Positions 16,743-28,399 of a stretch of 64,000 nucleotides of DNA are shown here, piece after piece; the first letter of the stretch is position 1, and every line of letters starts with the position of its first letter. Source of the DNA: Bacillota bacterium (GTDB lineage: Bacteria > Bacillota > Clostridia > Lachnospirales > Lachnospiraceae). Where the stretch lies: positions 186,001 to 250,000 of the forward strand of contig JAEWJZ010000018.1 of NCBI GenBank assembly GCA_023386315.1, given 5' to 3'. Made by a program: the position numbers and the translations under genes. Under the pieces are notes generated by a model, which made no database searches, was not told the DNA's origin, and worked only from the letters and a program-made list of their open reading frames with translations.

Positions 16743-18460
16743 AATGCAGCCTCCTCTCCATACTGAACCTCGTAGGTTTTATAATACTGTCCCCGTTTCT
16801 CCATAAGCTCCTCATGAGTTCCCCGTTCAATGATTTTTCCGTCTTCCAGAATGAGAATCTCATCGGCTCTGCGCACAGCTGAAACCCTGTGGGCAATGAC
16901 GATTTTGGAACTGTTTTTCAGTTCTGACAAATGGGATTCAATCTCTCTTTCCGTCTCCATGTCAAGAGCAGAAGTGGAGTCGTCAAGAATCAGGATCGGC
17001 GTTTCCTTTGCAATGGCTCTGGCTATGCTGATTCTCTGCTTCTGGCCACCCGATAAGCCAACTCCCCGTTCACCGATTACCGTATCATACTGTTCTGACA
17101 GCTTTTGGATGAAGCTGTGAGCTTCCGCAGAAATCGCAGCCTGCTGAACACTTTCCCACTCGGTGGCATCCTTGTTTCCGGTTTTAATATTTTCGGAAAT
17201 GCTGTCGGAGAAGAGAAATACATCCTGCATGACGACTGAGATCTGACCTCTCAGCAAAGGCAGCGGCAGTTCTTTAATATTAATGCCGTCAAGCAGAATC
17301 TCCCCGGCTGTTGCATCATAGAATCGTTCAATTAAATTGACAATGGAGGTCTTTCCTGATCCGGTGACTCCCATAATCCCCAGTGTCTTTCCCTTCTTCA
17401 AAGTAAAATTGATATCGTTTAAAATATCCTTTCCATCCAGTTCAAAATCTACATGCTGAAAGGTAAGTTCCCCTTCCACAAACTCCGGAAGGACCGGTTT
17501 GTCAGGATCTGCAATAACCGGCTTCTCTTCCATGATCTTTTTTATCTTCTTGTTGGAAGCAAATGCGGCCGCCAGATCATTGCTTAACCAGCCCACCATT
17601 TCCATAGGCCAGATAATATTGTTTGCGTATTCGGAAAATGCTCCCAAATCTCCTATGGACATCTTTCCCCTGATTACCAGAATACCTCCAATAACAATGA
17701 CTGCCATCATAAGGAACTTGGACAGGAAAGAGATATTTGGCTGGAACCGGATCAGCAGCTTTGCCTGGCTCATATTTAAGTCATAATACTGCTTATTGTG
17801 CTTCTTAAATTTGCTGATCTCATATTCTTCTCTGGCAAATGCCTTAACAGTCCGGACTCCTGCCAGATTTTCCTGAGCAACTGTATTGAGCTCTGCAGTC
17901 TGCTCACTGATCTTGTCATAAACCTCTCCCAGTCCTTTTTCCATCTTTAAGGCATACCAGGCGATAAGCGGCAGAATGACAAGTGGAATCAGTGTGAGAA
18001 CGGGGCTTAGCCGCAGCATGCAGACAATGACAATAATTGTGTGAATGGAGCATTCCAGAACAAGCATTCCCACAAATCCAAAGGCATTCCAGATCCGCTC
18101 TGCGTCATCCTTAATCCGGGCCATCAGCTCTCCCGTATTATGACTGTCAAAATATCCCACAGATAATGTCTGGATATGATCAAACAAATCCTTTCTCAAA
18201 CCACAGGCGATCCGGGCAGCAGCAAAGTCAAAGATAAATTCCTTCGTATACTGAAATACCGCTCTTCCAAATCCAATTCCCAAAAGTCCAAGAAGCAGCC
18301 TCATGAGAATCTGTGTCTGACCCCCCACAATTACATCATCAATAATGTGTTTTGTAATCTGGGGTGCTGATGCATCAAGCAAAATGCTGATAATCATCGC
18401 TGCAAGTGCGAGTACGTAAAGAAATTTATATTTCCTCACGTACTTCCACAAATTTTTCAT
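16733..18460 (-). CDS. heterodimeric ABC exporter, subunit with degenerate Walker B (BmrC-like)
   Basis: 575 aa from the ATG at 18460, which has AGGAGGAAATGGT before it; the frame is open 40 codons further up, but that stretch is the terminator-rich leader. Six membrane helices, then Walker A GVTGSGKTS, signature LSGGQKQR and Walker B ILILDDSTSALD, where Asp replaces the usual Glu. That substitution marks the non-catalytic half of BmrC/TM287-type heterodimers. It is the first structural gene after a leader peptide and two tandem attenuator hairpins, matching the bmrB-bmrC-bmrD order in Bacillus subtilis. Probably a multidrug exporter induced by ribosome-targeting compounds (inference). Confidence 0.9.
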   Translation of the reverse strand: MKNLWKYVRKYKFLYVLALAAMIISILLDASAPQITKHIIDDVIVGGQTQILMRLLLGLLGIGFGRAVFQYTKEFIFDFAAARIACGLRKDLFDHIQTLSVGYFDSHNTGELMARIKDDAERIWNAFGFVGMLVLECSIHTIIVIVCMLRLSPVLTLIPLVILPLIAWYALKMEKGLGEVYDKISEQTAELNTVAQENLAGVRTVKAFAREEYEISKFKKHNKQYYDLNMSQAKLLIRFQPNISFLSKFLMMAVIVIGGILVIRGKMSIGDLGAFSEYANNIIWPMEMVGWLSNDLAAAFASNKKIKKIMEEKPVIADPDKPVLPEFVEGELTFQHVDFELDGKDILNDINFTLKKGKTLGIMGVTGSGKTSIVNLIERFYDATAGEILLDGINIKELPLPLLRGQISVVMQDVFLFSDSISENIKTGNKDATEWESVQQAAISAEAHSFIQKLSEQYDTVIGERGVGLSGGQKQRISIARAIAKETPILILDDSTSALDMETEREIESHLSELKNSSKIVIAHRVSAVRRADEILILEDGKIIERGTHEELMEKRGQYYKTYEVQYGEEAALCQ

Positions 18461-18517
18461 ACCATTTCCTCCTCTTTTCTTAACAAACATCATAATTTTT
18501 CTCCATATATGTAAAAA

Positions 18518-18552
18518 ACCGAAAAAAACTGCATAGTGCGGTTTTTTTCGGT
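18518..18552 (-). terminator. attenuator hairpin 2 before the ABC exporter
   Basis: A 15-bp stem with one G-U pair: on the minus strand ACCGAAAAAAACCGC, loop ACTAT, GCAGTTTTTTTCGGT, followed by a T-run. It stands about 60 nt before the exporter start. Confidence 0.75.
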
Positions 18553-18570
18553 AAATAAACAAAAAAATAA

Positions 18571-18591
18571 CCGCAGTCATTCAGACTGCGG
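18571..18591 (-). terminator. attenuator hairpin 1 before the ABC exporter
   Basis: Perfect 8-bp stem CCGCAGTC, 5-nt loop, GACTGCGG, followed on the minus strand by TTATTTTTTTG, a normal intrinsic terminator. Its 3' arm plus U-run (18562-18575) is complementary to the 5' arm of hairpin 2 (TGCGGTT at 18537-18543 and the adjoining T7), so the two can form an alternative structure that disrupts both terminators. Confidence 0.8.
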
Positions 18592-18644
18592 ATTAACTCA
18601 TAAAAAGAAGCTCCGATCAAGAAGCTGCATTTGTCCTGACATCC

Positions 18645-18740
18645 TTAGATGCAAAGACAGTTTTCCATGAGGCAGACTGAATTCATCAATATATTTCTGA
18701 CTATTTGATTGGTTCTGTTAATTCCACGATTACGCATCAT
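18645..18740 (-). CDS. 31-residue leader peptide of the ABC exporter operon
   Basis: Too short for usual gene calling, but well supported. AGGAGG at 18749-18754 stands 8 nt before ATGATG at 18740. The peptide starts MMRNRGINR, is rich in Arg and Asn, ends MENCLCI, and stops with TAA at 18645-18647. The stop is 54 nt upstream of attenuator hairpin 1. The arrangement equals ribosome-mediated attenuation upstream of drug transporters (BmrB type): slowed or stalled translation of the leader would change which hairpin forms. Which codons cause the stall is not evident; Cys-rich CLCI at the end is a candidate. Confidence 0.7.
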   Translation of the reverse strand: MMRNRGINRTNQIVRNILMNSVCLMENCLCI

Positions 18741-18861
18741 AGTTCCTGCCTCCTTTTCTTTGATTTTGTTGTATTTAATATACAATCATAAGAATACTGC
18801 CAATTCTTGATCCTGTCAAGCAAATTTTGAAATTTTATGAAATTCTGGTAATTGCTTCCAA

Positions 18862-19557
18862 TTATAAGAGAAAAAATTTTGTCCTGGTCCGGATTTTTTC
18901 CTTCCATTTACAGCAGTCATTGAGATGGAGCATAACATGCCGGGTTGGCGGCATTAACAGCAGTCCGGCCACATCCTTTGTACCCCAAAACTCCAGCAAC
19001 CACTCTGAATCCTTTTGTAAGGTCACGCCGCCTTCCCTTTGAATTTTCATAAGGTCAGCCTGGTTCACCTCCCGTTTCATATCTTCAAAAGTAAACCTGC
19101 TTACGATTTCCCTGGTTCTTTCCCCCACTGCACTTCGGTAATCCAGCAGTTCCTGACAGTTTACCTGTTTACTGAAAGCCATGATCTCCTCATCAGATAA
19201 TGCATTACCTGTATCCTTAATGGGAGAATTAATTTTCCTGCACCAGTCTTCATTAAAAAGCTGATCCCCTCTGGCAGCCAGAATCCCCATGGTCAGGTCT
19301 TCAATTCTGGCGATATGCCATACAACCCAGGCAATCGTCTCATCTTCTCTTCCAGGCATAACTGCGTATTCCCATGGTTCCAGATCGCCAAATAACCGGT
19401 CGGTTTCATTTTCTTCTCTATCTTTTATATTCGACCGGTGCAGTTGATTATGAATGTCCAGAAAAATTTTTATGGCATCTTCGGTCCTTGGCTTTTTCCG
19501 GATAATCTGATTCAGCGCCTTATGCTCTTCACTTAATCCTTCGCCAAAATATTTCAT
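18862..19557 (-). CDS. DinB-like four-helix protein
   Basis: 231 aa from ATG 19557 behind AGGGGTGAAATT; a longer frame exists but overlaps the gene before it. The pattern of a DinB/YfiT-type metal-binding bundle is present: WVVWHIARIEDLTMGI supplies the first His, and MPPTRHVMLHLNDCCKW near the end supplies the last pair. These proteins often act as metal- or thiol-dependent transferases; the role of this one is unknown. It is the last of three small genes with 4-nt spacing to the YjbR gene. Confidence 0.7.
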   Translation of the reverse strand: MKYFGEGLSEEHKALNQIIRKKPRTEDAIKIFLDIHNQLHRSNIKDREENETDRLFGDLEPWEYAVMPGREDETIAWVVWHIARIEDLTMGILAARGDQLFNEDWCRKINSPIKDTGNALSDEEIMAFSKQVNCQELLDYRSAVGERTREIVSRFTFEDMKREVNQADLMKIQREGGVTLQKDSEWLLEFWGTKDVAGLLLMPPTRHVMLHLNDCCKWKEKIRTRTKFFLL

Positions 19558-19561
19558 AATT

Positions 19562-19927
19562 TCACCCCTCGCCCAGCAATTGTTTCTGTCTCTTTTTAGG
19601 CAGCTTTGCGAAAATAAGGGCATAGGACTTTTCCAGCATGTCCTTTAACAGTTCATCCGGTACCTCCCCATCTGCCATGACGGAATTCCAATGAATCTTA
19701 TTCATATAATATCCGGGTATGATGTCCTTGTACTGCTGCCTTAAAAAATCTCCTTCCAAAGGCTCCAGCTTCATGGATATCAGCTTTTCCTCCCCCTGAT
19801 CATTTCTGCAGACAGCTGCAAATATCTTACCGTCAATCATATACCTGTCCCAGTTCCACTCTTCTTTAAAATCACTGGTGACTCCATTCATTCCCTTTAA
19901 AAAGTCATCAATCCACGGATATTTCAT
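19562..19927 (-). CDS. MmcQ/YjbR family protein
   Basis: 121 aa from ATG 19927; a TTG start at 19939 would add four residues and is less likely. KLEPLEGDFLRQQYKDIIPG, YYMNKIHWNSV and LPKKRQKQ are typical of the YjbR fold (CyaY-like, proposed DNA-binding). Small stand-alone members are common in Clostridia. It lies between a DUF3788 gene and a DinB-like gene, with short gaps, so the three are probably one transcript. Biochemical function unknown. Confidence 0.8.
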   Translation of the reverse strand: MKYPWIDDFLKGMNGVTSDFKEEWNWDRYMIDGKIFAAVCRNDQGEEKLISMKLEPLEGDFLRQQYKDIIPGYYMNKIHWNSVMADGEVPDELLKDMLEKSYALIFAKLPKKRQKQLLGEG

Positions 19928-19945
19928 AGTACCTCCCAAAATCCT

Positions 19946-20359
19946 CTATTTTCTGTTAGGGCGCCTTTTCATCATCAGAAGATTTATAAACTCATCAAAC
20001 AGAGAACCATCGTCAGCAGGGAACATCATCCATTTTCCATCATGATATGTCGTCGAACTGTCATACGTTTCCTGTATCTGTGGTGAAAAGTTCTGCCTGC
20101 TCTGCTCAAATTTTTCCTGTTCTGCCTTGCCGAATATGACCATAAAACCGGAACCGCCTTCTCTGGCATAGAGGGCGCAGAGGGTTTTCCCCCCTCTGCG
20201 GTATTTGTATTCATACTTCCAAGCCTTGCCTCCGCTGTTCCAAAGGCGGTCCATATCATATGCTTCTTCTATTCTTTTGCAGAGAGCTTCCCATGCTGGA
20301 AAAGCCTCCTCACCGATTAAACTTATCATCTCTTCCCGAGACGGAATCTTTTCAAGCAT
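19946..20359 (-). CDS. DUF3788 family protein
   Basis: 137 aa, cytosolic. The stretch NSGGKAWKYEYKYRRGGKTL and the later KCE-free GFMVIFGKAEQEKFE with the closing YHDGKWMMFPADDGSLF match DUF3788, a small domain often next to YjbR and DinB genes. Function unknown. GGAG-type ribosome site before the ATG. First gene of the three-gene group. Confidence 0.75.
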   Translation of the reverse strand: MLEKIPSREEMISLIGEEAFPAWEALCKRIEEAYDMDRLWNSGGKAWKYEYKYRRGGKTLCALYAREGGSGFMVIFGKAEQEKFEQSRQNFSPQIQETYDSSTTYHDGKWMMFPADDGSLFDEFINLLMMKRRPNRK

Positions 20360-20441
20360 GAAAAACTCCTTTCTTTTTACTGCTCTGGCACCTGTTTTTA
20401 AGGATTATACTACGTATAACAGGACAGCTGTATGTCATATT

Positions 20442-23516
<3,075 letters not shown>

Positions 23517-23620
23517 CTAAAAAAAACATTAAATCTATTATAATCCACGTCAGTAAAAGAATCTATTGTATTTTTTTATTCTTTCGCCGGGTCATAATCA
23601 GTTCCTAAGGATGACAATGA

Positions 23621-23659
23621 GGGCGAAGAAGCTGTTCTTTATCCACATCTTCTTCGCCC
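23621..23659. other. intercistronic stem-loop upstream of the beta-galactosidase gene
   Basis: GGGCGAAGAAG (23621-23631) pairs with CTTCTTCGCCC (23649-23659) in an 11-bp perfect stem with 17-nt loop. No U-run follows on the minus strand, so it looks like an RNA processing or stability element rather than a full terminator; partial termination would lower beta-galactosidase relative to upstream genes. Confidence 0.5.
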
Positions 23660-23681
23660 TTATCAAAATCTCAGTTTTCTT

Positions 23682-25382
23682 CTAGCGGACAGAGCTTTTC
23701 ACCTGTGTTTCAAGCCGGATCTGTTCTCCTTTTTTTATCCGATAGGATACTGCCGGAATCGCAGCATTGGGGTAAAGCACGTTGGTATTGGGGTCAGATT
23801 CAATAACAAAGCCAGCTGCGCCAGGACCATCCCCTTTCACCTGACAGCTCTGCTCCTCATTTGATACAACAGCCGCTGTCCCTGCTGCCTTCTGTTCATA
23901 TTCTGCTGTAAATTTTTTAACGGAGAATCCGCAGTCATAGGCAGTACAGTCATACTGGCTTTCAATCTCATGAATTCTCAAATGACCGTATTCCTTCGGT
24001 ATAATGGTTGTGGTAACGGATATTCCCGGAAATGGATGCCAGCTGCTGATTACCCGGTCTTCCAAAACTTCATACCGGTCACTGTATTTTCTCACAAAGA
24101 CATAATCATCACCGTCTATCACAAATGCCAGAGAAGAATCAGGGGCATTTTCATGAAGGATAATCTGGCTCCTGGCTACAGAGAAACCGAAACGGGTGGA
24201 GTAGGCAAACTTAGAATATTTCTCCGGTACATGTCCATGGCCGTATTTTTCACAGACACCTGCAGCATATGCGATCACATCCCCACCGATCCGCTGCATC
24301 AGCATGTCAGCCTGCTTTAACGCTTTTTTGCTGTCAAGCCTGGGCAGAGGTTCCGCTTTTGCTATCCAGAAGGGATGATTATCGGGAAGACCCAGACACA
24401 AAAGAGTCTTCATTCCCCAATACGGTGAACCGGGTGCATTGTAACGCTCTCCCATGATGAGATTGGGATAAGAATATCCGATAGTCAGTACTCCATCCCG
24501 GTCAAAGATTTTCTGATCCAGCCACCAGTTTAAATGACGGGATAAAATTCCTTTTATTATTCCTGCCGGGATATCGTCAAGTCCTGCAAATAAATAGGCG
24601 GACCAGAATGCAGCTTCTCCAAAACGGTAGGCAAGACTTCTTCCAAAAGGAAGTGCTGCGCCATTTTCATCAAACCAGTAAATAAAATCTCCGGCAAAAA
24701 TCTTTGCCCGCTCTTTAAATTGAATGCACCGCTTCGGATCTTCATCTTCCATCGCTGCAGAATACAAAAGCCCATAATAATGCATGGCAAAGGAAATGTA
24801 GTAATCCTTTTGACTGGACCCTCCATCCCGGTACCAGCCTTCTCCAATATAATAGCTTTCGATTTTATCCAGACCTGATATCAGCTTTTCTTTGCTGTAT
24901 GGATATCCCAGCTTCTGAAGAGCAACGTTTACGAGAATCATGAAAAACTGCCAGTTACAGTCCGGTATGATATGCTCATTGATTCCATACAGCCATTTTG
25001 CAAGATTGTCTTTTTCTCTTTCTTCCAATGGCTCCCAAAGCTTTTCGGGAGTAAAGATCAGACCGCTTGCTATGGCAGCCATTTCTACAAACCTCTGGTC
25101 GTAGTCATTAAAACCGCCCCAGTATTCGGGATGCAATGGATCTGTACCATTTCTTAAACCATTTACATAAATTTCTTCAAAGCCTTTCCCTCCCCCAAGC
25201 CACAGCGGAACCAGGGCCCATAATGGCCGGGAAAAGGCCTCCATCTCCATACTGACTTCAGGATAAGTAACACCGCTGTCCCCTAAGTGCAGTCTGGCAC
25301 AGCCCTTGCTGTATAATGGTTTTAATGGATCTAACAGCTGAAACATCAGCTGCCTGTAATCCTCTTTTGTTTCAAGCTTCAT
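23682..25382 (-). CDS. DUF2264 domain protein, putative glycan-active enzyme
   Basis: 566 aa from ATG 25382 (GAGG 9 nt upstream; an ATG two codons earlier is too close). The N-terminal two thirds look like an (alpha/alpha) barrel: RPLWALVPLWLGGGKGFEEI, CNWQFFMILVNVALQKLG, GWYRDGGSSQKDYYISFAMH and WGMKTLLCLG are the DUF2264 hallmarks. A beta-rich C-terminal third follows, like polysaccharide lyases and GH88/GH105-linked proteins. No signal peptide. DUF2264 genes recur in loci for uronic acid glycans, but the reaction is unknown. Directly after the GH88 gene (31 nt). Confidence 0.85.
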   Translation of the reverse strand: MKLETKEDYRQLMFQLLDPLKPLYSKGCARLHLGDSGVTYPEVSMEMEAFSRPLWALVPLWLGGGKGFEEIYVNGLRNGTDPLHPEYWGGFNDYDQRFVEMAAIASGLIFTPEKLWEPLEEREKDNLAKWLYGINEHIIPDCNWQFFMILVNVALQKLGYPYSKEKLISGLDKIESYYIGEGWYRDGGSSQKDYYISFAMHYYGLLYSAAMEDEDPKRCIQFKERAKIFAGDFIYWFDENGAALPFGRSLAYRFGEAAFWSAYLFAGLDDIPAGIIKGILSRHLNWWLDQKIFDRDGVLTIGYSYPNLIMGERYNAPGSPYWGMKTLLCLGLPDNHPFWIAKAEPLPRLDSKKALKQADMLMQRIGGDVIAYAAGVCEKYGHGHVPEKYSKFAYSTRFGFSVARSQIILHENAPDSSLAFVIDGDDYVFVRKYSDRYEVLEDRVISSWHPFPGISVTTTIIPKEYGHLRIHEIESQYDCTAYDCGFSVKKFTAEYEQKAAGTAAVVSNEEQSCQVKGDGPGAAGFVIESDPNTNVLYPNAAIPAVSYRIKKGEQIRLETQVKSSVR

Positions 25383-25413
25383 GAACATTCGCCTCGTTTC
25401 ATCAATTGATTGC

Positions 25414-26595
25414 TTACCAGTATGGATTCCAGTCTATGGACAGACGGATAAGCGCTTCTAAATAGAAATAATCTCCCCAGATGTTGCATTCATCCACGCC
25501 CTCCGGAGTGCAGGTATTAAATGGTGATTTCTTGGAATATGTGCTGTGAAGCACCAGTCCGTTGGATTTTGTTCCATCTTTTACTGCATAACCAGCCACG
25601 ACTGATTCCATGATTTTCTTTGCTATGGAACTATAATAAGCCGCTTCCGGCTCCGGTAAGTATTTTGCCATTTCAAGCATTCCGCAGGCTGCAATGGAGG
25701 CAGAAGAAGAATCTTTTGGCTCTCCTGATCCATCTGTAAATTCCAGATCCCAGTAAGGCACTAAATCTTCAGGAAGATGGTCAAGGAAATATCCTGTCAC
25801 ATGCTTGAAATCTTCCACATATTCTTCTCTTTTTGTATAGCGGTATGCCAAAGCACAGCCGTATACACCCCATGCCTGCCCTCTTGCCCAGGCAGACCCA
25901 TCCCGGTATCCCTGGCACGTTGCACCGTGATCAGGCCCGCCTGTTTCCATATTCATAAAAAAGGTGTGCCAGGTGGAATAATCTTCTCTGATGACATTGG
26001 CAATGGCTGTATGAATATGCTTTTCTGCAACTTCTCTGTAACGTGAATCATTTGTTTCCTCTGATGCCCAGTAAAGAAGAGGCAGGTTTAACAGGCAGTC
26101 AATGATAAAACGGTAATTTTCCGGCTGGTTCATGGGACCCCAGGCCTGGATAAACTCTCCTACCGGCTGAAAACGGCTGATGAGCTGATCTGCCGCCATG
26201 ACTGCCGCTTTCTTCCCAGTCTCATCTCCCTTAAGCTTCCAGGCTGCCACACAGGATGGGGAATATAGAAATCCCATATCATGATGGTCTACTTCCACCT
26301 TATCTTCGATCCGCTTTAAAAAGCTTTCCGCCTGAATGCTGCCGGCTTTGGAAAACGCCTCATCCCTGCTCCACTCATATGCAAGCCACAGCTGCCCGGT
26401 CCAGAAACCGGTAGTCCAGTTTACATTGGGGGTAGGCTTATAAAAGCCGTCTTCGCTGTATGCCTTTTTAAAGGAGTGGGTAAACTCATTTAAATTATCC
26501 TTCAGCTGTCCAACAGCAAAATCCAGGGCTTTGCAGCGCTCATCTGCTGTCAGCTCCGGTTTACTCTCAAACAGTTTCTTTGTTGTTTCTTTCAT
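25414..26595 (-). CDS. unsaturated glucuronyl hydrolase, GH88
   Basis: 393 aa from ATG 26595, with AGGAGG upstream inside the end of the previous gene; overlap 29 nt. Family features: VNWTTGFWTGQLWLAYEW near residue 60, catalytic Asp in HHDMGFLYSPS and in FIIDCLLNLPLLYWASEE, and the GSAWARGQAWGVYG segment. GH88 enzymes hydrate the 4,5-unsaturated uronate left at the end of an oligosaccharide by a polysaccharide lyase. This pairs naturally with the heparinase II/III-type lyase at 35633. No signal peptide, so cytosolic. Confidence 0.92.
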   Translation of the reverse strand: MKETTKKLFESKPELTADERCKALDFAVGQLKDNLNEFTHSFKKAYSEDGFYKPTPNVNWTTGFWTGQLWLAYEWSRDEAFSKAGSIQAESFLKRIEDKVEVDHHDMGFLYSPSCVAAWKLKGDETGKKAAVMAADQLISRFQPVGEFIQAWGPMNQPENYRFIIDCLLNLPLLYWASEETNDSRYREVAEKHIHTAIANVIREDYSTWHTFFMNMETGGPDHGATCQGYRDGSAWARGQAWGVYGCALAYRYTKREEYVEDFKHVTGYFLDHLPEDLVPYWDLEFTDGSGEPKDSSSASIAACGMLEMAKYLPEPEAAYYSSIAKKIMESVVAGYAVKDGTKSNGLVLHSTYSKKSPFNTCTPEGVDECNIWGDYFYLEALIRLSIDWNPYW

Positions 26596-28396
26596 TTTTC
26601 CTAACCTCCTCATAGAAATTTTTCATAACTGTAAAGGCAGGCTTTTCTCTCTTCCTGTCCGCAGTCACCAGGCCCTTAATGTTATAGCCTTTCTGATATG
26701 CACCAAGCCTCTTGGGAGTCCGGTAGTCATAAAGAATCCAGGGTGCGGTGCCCTGAATATATTCCGTTTTTCCAAACAGCTCCACCTGTCTTTTATATAT
26801 TTCTTCCTGCTCTTCTTCAGATCCCCGGATATATTTCCCGGATTTATTTTCAGTCTGATACCCATCCGCTCCGAATTCACTGATTATAACCGGTTTTTCC
26901 GGTTGGGAGCCGTTAAGAATTTCTGTCAGTTTTCCATAATCAGGATCATACCAGCCGTAATACTCATTAAATCCGATGACATCCAGATGACTCTCCAGCC
27001 GGTCAGCAATTCTTAAATTCACGCTGTCCACCAGACAGGCAGCTGAAATCAAACGGAAAGGATCATTCTTTTTAGCTGTCTGTGCCAGTTCCGTCATAAA
27101 ATGGTATCTGGCATCTGTATCCGGGTTCTCATTTCCTACTGACCAGATGATAACACTGGCCCTGTTAAAGTCCCGTAAGATTAATTCCGAAAGCTGGTTT
27201 CTGGCATCGTTAAGGGTCTTTGGATTTGAAAAATCAATCCACCAGTAAACAGGGATCTCTTCCCAAAGAAGAATTCCTTCCTCATCCGCGATTTCAGAAG
27301 CCCACTCCGTGTGGGGGTAATGAGCAAGACGAAGGAAATTGCAGTTCATCTTTTTCGCTCTCTGAATCGCTTCCCTGATTTCCTCCTTTGTCACCGCCTT
27401 TCCATGATCCTCTGTTTCCTCATGGAGACAGATTCCTCTTAAAAATATCTGTTTTCCGTTTAACAGTATCTTTCTGCCACTTGTTTCTATGGTCCGAAAG
27501 CCGATGTCATCGGTTACCTCATCCTTAACTTCTTCCTTTTCTTTCAATGTCAGAAATACTTGATAGCGTTTTGGATTCTCAGGACTCCAAAGGGATAATC
27601 CATCTGTATTTACAGTCCTGGTACAGGTACCATCTGCATTCACAGGAAATGTTTCTTCTAAGCCAAGCTCTGGTATGGAAAAAGTCACCGTTTCGTCTAT
27701 ATGATTTTTGTTTCCGTCAATAAGAGCCCATACTTCAATCGCCCCGGTTTCTCTGTCGGTGAGATTTACCCTCATATTTTTAATATGGACATCGGGAACA
27801 AAAAGAAGAGAAACTCCCCGGTAAATTCCGCCATATAAGAACCAGTCGGTATTTTCACTGGGAATCTGTTCTTTTCTTCTCGTATTATCCACTACCAGGA
27901 TTAATCTGTTTTCAGCCTTTAAATGAGAAGTTATTTCTATGGAAAACGGAGTGGAACCTCCTTTGTGGACTCCCAGAAATGTGCCATTTAAAAATATTCT
28001 GGCTTCATAGGAAACTGCACCGAACTGTAAGAACACACGCCCTTTGTTCTCTTCTTCCAAAGAAAACCGGCGGCTGTATACCGCCGGTCCCTCGTAATAA
28101 AAATATTCCGGTTTTGCAAGATTCCATACTCCCGGCACTTTGATTTTATCCCAGTCATCAAACGCATAATCAAGAGGAATGCTGCGCCCTTCGTCATTTG
28201 TATCCTGTTTAAGAAACCATTTGGCTCTTAAACAGTTATCGTACTGGTCTACAGAAAAGTTCCATTCTCCATTCAGGGACTGGATTCTTCTTCCTCCGGG
28301 AAATACCATGGATTCCCCTTGTATAACGGGGAATTCATAGTTTCTTTTATAATCATCATTATGGATATTGTCCACGAAATTTTTTATTATTTCCAT
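26567..28396 (-). CDS. GH2 beta-glucuronidase-type enzyme
   Basis: 609 aa, length of bacterial GusA. Sugar-binding domain with GEWNFSVDQYDN, catalytic core with LRLAHYPHTEWA, general acid in VIIWSVGNEN, GFNEYYGWYDPDYG, and nucleophile in PVIISEFGADGYQ. Near the end GYNIKGLVTADRKREKPAF contains N-x-K, the pair that binds the uronate carboxylate in glucuronidases and separates them from galactosidases. Substrate is thus probably a beta-glucuronide oligosaccharide. Cytosolic. It starts 3 nt after the permease stop and overlaps the GH88 gene. Confidence 0.88.
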   Translation of the reverse strand: MEIIKNFVDNIHNDDYKRNYEFPVIQGESMVFPGGRRIQSLNGEWNFSVDQYDNCLRAKWFLKQDTNDEGRSIPLDYAFDDWDKIKVPGVWNLAKPEYFYYEGPAVYSRRFSLEEENKGRVFLQFGAVSYEARIFLNGTFLGVHKGGSTPFSIEITSHLKAENRLILVVDNTRRKEQIPSENTDWFLYGGIYRGVSLLFVPDVHIKNMRVNLTDRETGAIEVWALIDGNKNHIDETVTFSIPELGLEETFPVNADGTCTRTVNTDGLSLWSPENPKRYQVFLTLKEKEEVKDEVTDDIGFRTIETSGRKILLNGKQIFLRGICLHEETEDHGKAVTKEEIREAIQRAKKMNCNFLRLAHYPHTEWASEIADEEGILLWEEIPVYWWIDFSNPKTLNDARNQLSELILRDFNRASVIIWSVGNENPDTDARYHFMTELAQTAKKNDPFRLISAACLVDSVNLRIADRLESHLDVIGFNEYYGWYDPDYGKLTEILNGSQPEKPVIISEFGADGYQTENKSGKYIRGSEEEQEEIYKRQVELFGKTEYIQGTAPWILYDYRTPKRLGAYQKGYNIKGLVTADRKREKPAFTVMKNFYEEVRKNERNNKETV

Positions 28397-28399
28397 TGT

